Origin: Saprospiraceae bacterium
GTDB lineage: Bacteria; Bacteroidota; Bacteroidia; Chitinophagales; Saprospiraceae
Length of the DNA: 64,000 bases
Direction: 5' to 3'
Assembly (NCBI GenBank): GCA_041392805.1
Contig: JAWKLJ010000001.1
Coordinates: 4,278,001 to 4,342,000, forward strand
The position numbers were made by a program, and so were the translations under genes. The notes beneath the pieces were generated by a model, which made no database searches, was not told the origin of the DNA, and saw nothing but the letters and a program-made list of their open reading frames with translations. Shown piece by piece: positions 61,576 through 64,000 of this stretch; positions within the stretch are counted from its first letter, which is position 1; every line of letters begins with the position of its first letter.

Positions 61576-62481
61576 TTATTGATTCTTTGACAATAATCCA
61601 ATTAGCGCAAAGTACCTATATCGTATGGTATACTTTCCTTTTATCCATTCGCCCTTTAGTGCGAAGCCGAGTCCAATCAGAAGACTAGCTGCGAGTTTAA
61701 AAACAAATTCAAGCTTTTTTTTAAACGAGGGCCAAGCCCCAAGGCTTTTCATCCGAATGCTTTCCTCACTGCCAAATTTCTTGCTTAGTTGTATAAAGTT
61801 TTCGTCCGTTGTCCGATAATCATCAATATTATGTAAGACGATGGCATGGGGCAAATAATAAATGGGTTTAGCCAATGGTTTGATCGCGTAATAAATGTAT
61901 TTATCATCTGCCCGCCATTTTAGGTTTTCGTTAAACCCACCGACCGATTGCAATAATTGGCGGCGGTAGGTCATATTGCATCCCGCTGGGTAGTTTTTCC
62001 CGCGATAAGCTTTTATCTGACTTCCAAGATCGACTTTGGTCACAAAGCCATAGAGGTAACGATTCATCCATTTTGGGGGAATACCTTCATATTTAGGAAC
62101 AATTTTACCTCCAACACCAGCTGCATCGGGTCTTTGTTCTAGGAAATTTAAAATTTGTTCTAGGAAATCATTTTGAGCTTCGGCATCATCATCGATATAC
62201 GTAATTATATCGGAATGAGCTTCTTGAATTCCTTTATTTCGGGCGTAAGAAAGCCCTTGATTTCTTTCTACGAAGTAACGGACATTAAGTTTCGGATTTG
62301 CCTGGATGAAGTGGAGGCTTATTTCCTCTGTTCGATCAGTTGCGTTATTATTAACAATGATGATTTCAAATTGTTCGGGAGGAAGGGTTTGTTGGGTAAG
62401 GCTATGGAGGGCATTGCCTAGGAATTTCTCACGGTTATAGGTACAAATGACTAGTGAGATTTTGGGATGAAGGTCGGGCAT
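61576..62481 (-). CDS. Family 2 glycosyltransferase
   Basis: 301 residues. GT-A fold: SLVICTYNREKFLGNAL at the start, YIDDDAEAQNDFL with the metal-binding D-x-D type acidic cluster, GVGGKIVP, and GCNMTYRRQLLQSVGGF with the acceptor-side loop. One possible membrane helix near the C-terminus (FKLAASLLIGLGFALKG). Cytoplasmic-face transferase for surface polysaccharide or protein glycan. The epimerase gene starts 12 bases after its stop. Confidence 0.93.
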   Translation of the reverse strand: MPDLHPKISLVICTYNREKFLGNALHSLTQQTLPPEQFEIIIVNNNATDRTEEISLHFIQANPKLNVRYFVERNQGLSYARNKGIQEAHSDIITYIDDDAEAQNDFLEQILNFLEQRPDAAGVGGKIVPKYEGIPPKWMNRYLYGFVTKVDLGSQIKAYRGKNYPAGCNMTYRRQLLQSVGGFNENLKWRADDKYIYYAIKPLAKPIYYLPHAIVLHNIDDYRTTDENFIQLSKKFGSEESIRMKSLGAWPSFKKKLEFVFKLAASLLIGLGFALKGEWIKGKYTIRYRYFALIGLLSKNQ

Positions 62482-62586
62482 GATGATAACGCTGATTTTA
62501 AAGTATCACGCAAAGATATTTTTTGTTGGTTAAAAGGCGAATTTGGGTGGGGGTTATCTTTCAACCATTCTTTTATGAGAACATTG

Positions 62587-63465
62587 TTATTCCTGAAGAC
62601 CAGGAATTTTTTTTCTTTCAAAAGCATCAATAAAAGATTCAGAAGTACTGTTATAAATATTTACCCCTCTTGATGTAGCATAATCTTTTAAGTCAAAATA
62701 AGCTCTAAATGAAAACATGAATTTTTCAAGAATCTCATATAAACGGCGAGGCCTTTTCCCCGACCGATACATTTGTTGGCTTTTGGTGTCGTGTTCATCA
62801 TAAAAATGTTGTTGGTTGACAAGTGCATTATTATTATGGTCAACACTTATCATTGGCAACCAAGAGTGATCGGCTCCTAATAGATAAATTTCTTTATAGC
62901 CGCTATTGATCATATTGAGGATAGAAGGTATCAATACATTATGAGGGCGTGGGCTTCCAAGACGTTTTTTTAGTAGCCAATTGGAAAGGGAAGTCAGGCC
63001 TTCTATGGGAGTTGTATTGTAAAAAACTAAATTTATATTAGGATTTTGTTTAATATTTTCAAGGAATAATGGATTATGCTTGCTGCTGTATGGAATAAAA
63101 AAGGTCAAATTCCAATTCGTTTTTTCAATAGCGGCCTGGATCATTTTTTGTCGGCCTTCGTGGTGGGGGTCCATGGTTTCTTTAGCCCAAAATTCTTCGG
63201 AGCATACAACGTAGTAGGCAGGTTTTAATTGAAGGTAATATATCGTGTCAGGAAATTTATTCACACAAACAAGCGTATGTTTTTGAAGTTCCTCTTGGTG
63301 TTTTTTGAGTACGGGATTAAGCGATGGGCCATTACCTAAAATGATACAAGATTCATTATGGGCAGTATGCCGTTGGGGAAGTAGGTTTGAGCGTAGCATT
63401 ACCTTGAATATTGTAAAGATGCTTTGAGTTGACTTGAGTAAAAAATGATAAAATGCTTCTAACAC
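62587..63465 (-). CDS. DUF115/MptE-like (possible nonulosonate transferase) protein
   Basis: 292 residues. The nucleotide-binding-like motif CIILGNGPSLNPVLK (about 40-54) is the signature of the DUF115/6-hydroxymethylpterin-kinase MptE-like fold, found in Maf-type flagellin glycosylation factors and in polysaccharide clusters. Further conserved-looking blocks are VCVNKFPD, YVVCSEEFW and EIYLLGADHSW, the latter recalling alpha-2,3-sialyltransferase-like folds (GADH). Adjacent to a CMP-sugar synthetase gene, it may transfer a CMP-activated nonulosonic acid. The function is inferred from context. Confidence 0.75.
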   Translation of the reverse strand: MLEAFYHFLLKSTQSIFTIFKVMLRSNLLPQRHTAHNESCIILGNGPSLNPVLKKHQEELQKHTLVCVNKFPDTIYYLQLKPAYYVVCSEEFWAKETMDPHHEGRQKMIQAAIEKTNWNLTFFIPYSSKHNPLFLENIKQNPNINLVFYNTTPIEGLTSLSNWLLKKRLGSPRPHNVLIPSILNMINSGYKEIYLLGADHSWLPMISVDHNNNALVNQQHFYDEHDTKSQQMYRSGKRPRRLYEILEKFMFSFRAYFDLKDYATSRGVNIYNSTSESFIDAFERKKIPGLQE

Positions 63466-63476
63466 AAAAGTGGATT

Positions 63477-64000
63477 TTAAAGTAATTGTGGTTTTCCAAT
63501 AGATGATGATTGCTGTTCAAATAAAAGATTGGCGACCTTTAGATCAAAATCGGAAAAAATACCAAAGGCTGATTCTTCATCTATAGTGATATGACCTACT
63601 TTGCCAGCAACTATTTTTTCGGACTTATAAAAACAATCAGTTGTACATAAAGTAATGCCACCAACAGCTTTGAACAGGGCTTCCCTTTCTAATCGGGTAA
63701 AGTTTTCTTGTTTAAGAATAGGTACCATACCTTCTCCATGGTGTTGATAAAAAGTAGATCGTTCGATCCTAACACTAATCAGCGAATCTGCTTTAAAAAT
63801 AGCTAATGTATTGATTGCATCATCGACAATAGCCGGTTTTAAGAATGGGTACTCAATAGGTAAAATCATGAAAGCTTCAATCGAATCATTTGCCAATGAA
63901 GGATCTTTTAGTAAATGACTAACAGTGCCGGCTAAAGAGACATTATACCTGGCTAATTCGCTACTTCGTTTGATGAAAACTACTTTTTCTGTTTTTTTAA
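63477..64000 (-). CDS. CMP-N-acylneuraminate cytidylyltransferase-like (NeuA family), 5'-truncated by window edge
   Basis: The frame is open to the right edge, so the N-terminus with the RSGSKG-type motif is not in view. Visible residues include ARYNVSLAGTVSHLL, FMILPIEYPFLKPAIVDDAIN (matching the LLFPTYPLR block of the family), SLISVRIERSTFYQHHGEGMVPI and REALFKAVGGI, then a FSDFDLKVANLL tail with the family Asp. It activates a sialic-acid-like or other 3-deoxy sugar with CTP. Ends 11 bases before the DUF115-like gene. Confidence 0.82.
   Translation of the reverse strand, partial: KKTEKVVFIKRSSELARYNVSLAGTVSHLLKDPSLANDSIEAFMILPIEYPFLKPAIVDDAINTLAIFKADSLISVRIERSTFYQHHGEGMVPILKQENFTRLEREALFKAVGGITLCTTDCFYKSEKIVAGKVGHITIDEESAFGIFSDFDLKVANLLFEQQSSSIGKPQLL

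Noticed and set aside
1..64000. CRISPR arrays, insertion sequences, prophage or rRNA/tRNA genes
   Set aside because: No regularly spaced repeats, transposase or integrase motifs, or tRNA-type sequence were seen on either strand.

Overview
The window is a chromosomal segment of a Bacteroidota bacterium, most likely of the Saprospiria/Lewinella-Haliscomenobacter type (phylum firm, class an inference). Support comes from a type IX secretion (T9SS) type-B sorted giant adhesin next to PorP/SprF-like and OmpA/PD40 proteins, a PorG/DUF6089 barrel, phylum-typical families (DUF4270, DUF4290, DUF6029, MurA with Asp in place of the usual Cys), scarce Shine-Dalgarno sequences, and several promoters of the Bacteroidota form TTG-N20-TANNTTTG. 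No rRNA, tRNA, CRISPR array, insertion sequence or prophage was found.

Layout. 0-2.8 kb: 3' end of a TPR/beta-propeller gene, then a membrane protein joining a degenerate HD domain to a Pycsar-effector-type transmembrane domain. 2.9-6.6 kb: a glucosaminidase with LysM repeats, a beta-barrel protein, lptB and two tiny lipoproteins that look like tandem paralogues, with 1-4 base overlaps from the barrel gene onward. 6.5-8.3 kb: a TPR gene and a 710-base gene-free stretch with three consensus DnaA boxes, a candidate replication origin. 8.3-9.6 kb: radical SAM protein and dodecin. 9.6-20 kb (minus strand): surface cassette of giant HYR/Ig-repeat adhesin, PorP/SprF-like protein and OmpA-family protein. 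20-26.5 kb: small conserved protein, gltX, polysaccharide deacetylase, PorG-like barrel, MltD-like lytic transglycosylase, recX. 26.6-36.3 kb: mscS-like channel, serine hydrolase, GNAT/MocR divergent pair, BNR-repeat lipoprotein, M14 peptidase, ankyrin protein, DUF58 protein. 36.3-45 kb: M17 aminopeptidase, esterase, ROK kinase, dnaN, lipoprotein, nadD, thioredoxin-like protein, SulP transporter. 45-50 kb: small unknown, ExbD, rfaE2-type adenylyltransferase, flippase-like membrane protein, panD and panC. 50-57 kb: glycogen-synthase-like fragment protein, DUF4270 lipoprotein, glmS, DUF4290, murA. 57-60.6 kb: S33 hydrolase, DUF6029, TlpA-like thioredoxin. 60.6-64 kb: a surface-glycan cluster (epimerase, GT2, DUF115-like, CMP-sugar synthetase) running off the right edge.

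Working together. Much of the window concerns the envelope: LPS export (lptB, rfaE2), peptidoglycan precursors (glmS, murA) and turnover (glucosaminidase, MltD), T9SS and surface adhesin, and glycan synthesis. The points most worth a second look are the degenerate-HD/Pycsar-like protein, the paired lipoproteins coupled to lptB, the DnaA-box cluster, the paired insert domains in the adhesin, and structured non-coding elements before panC, glmS and the MltD gene. All functional calls rest on motif recognition by eye; no database search was run.
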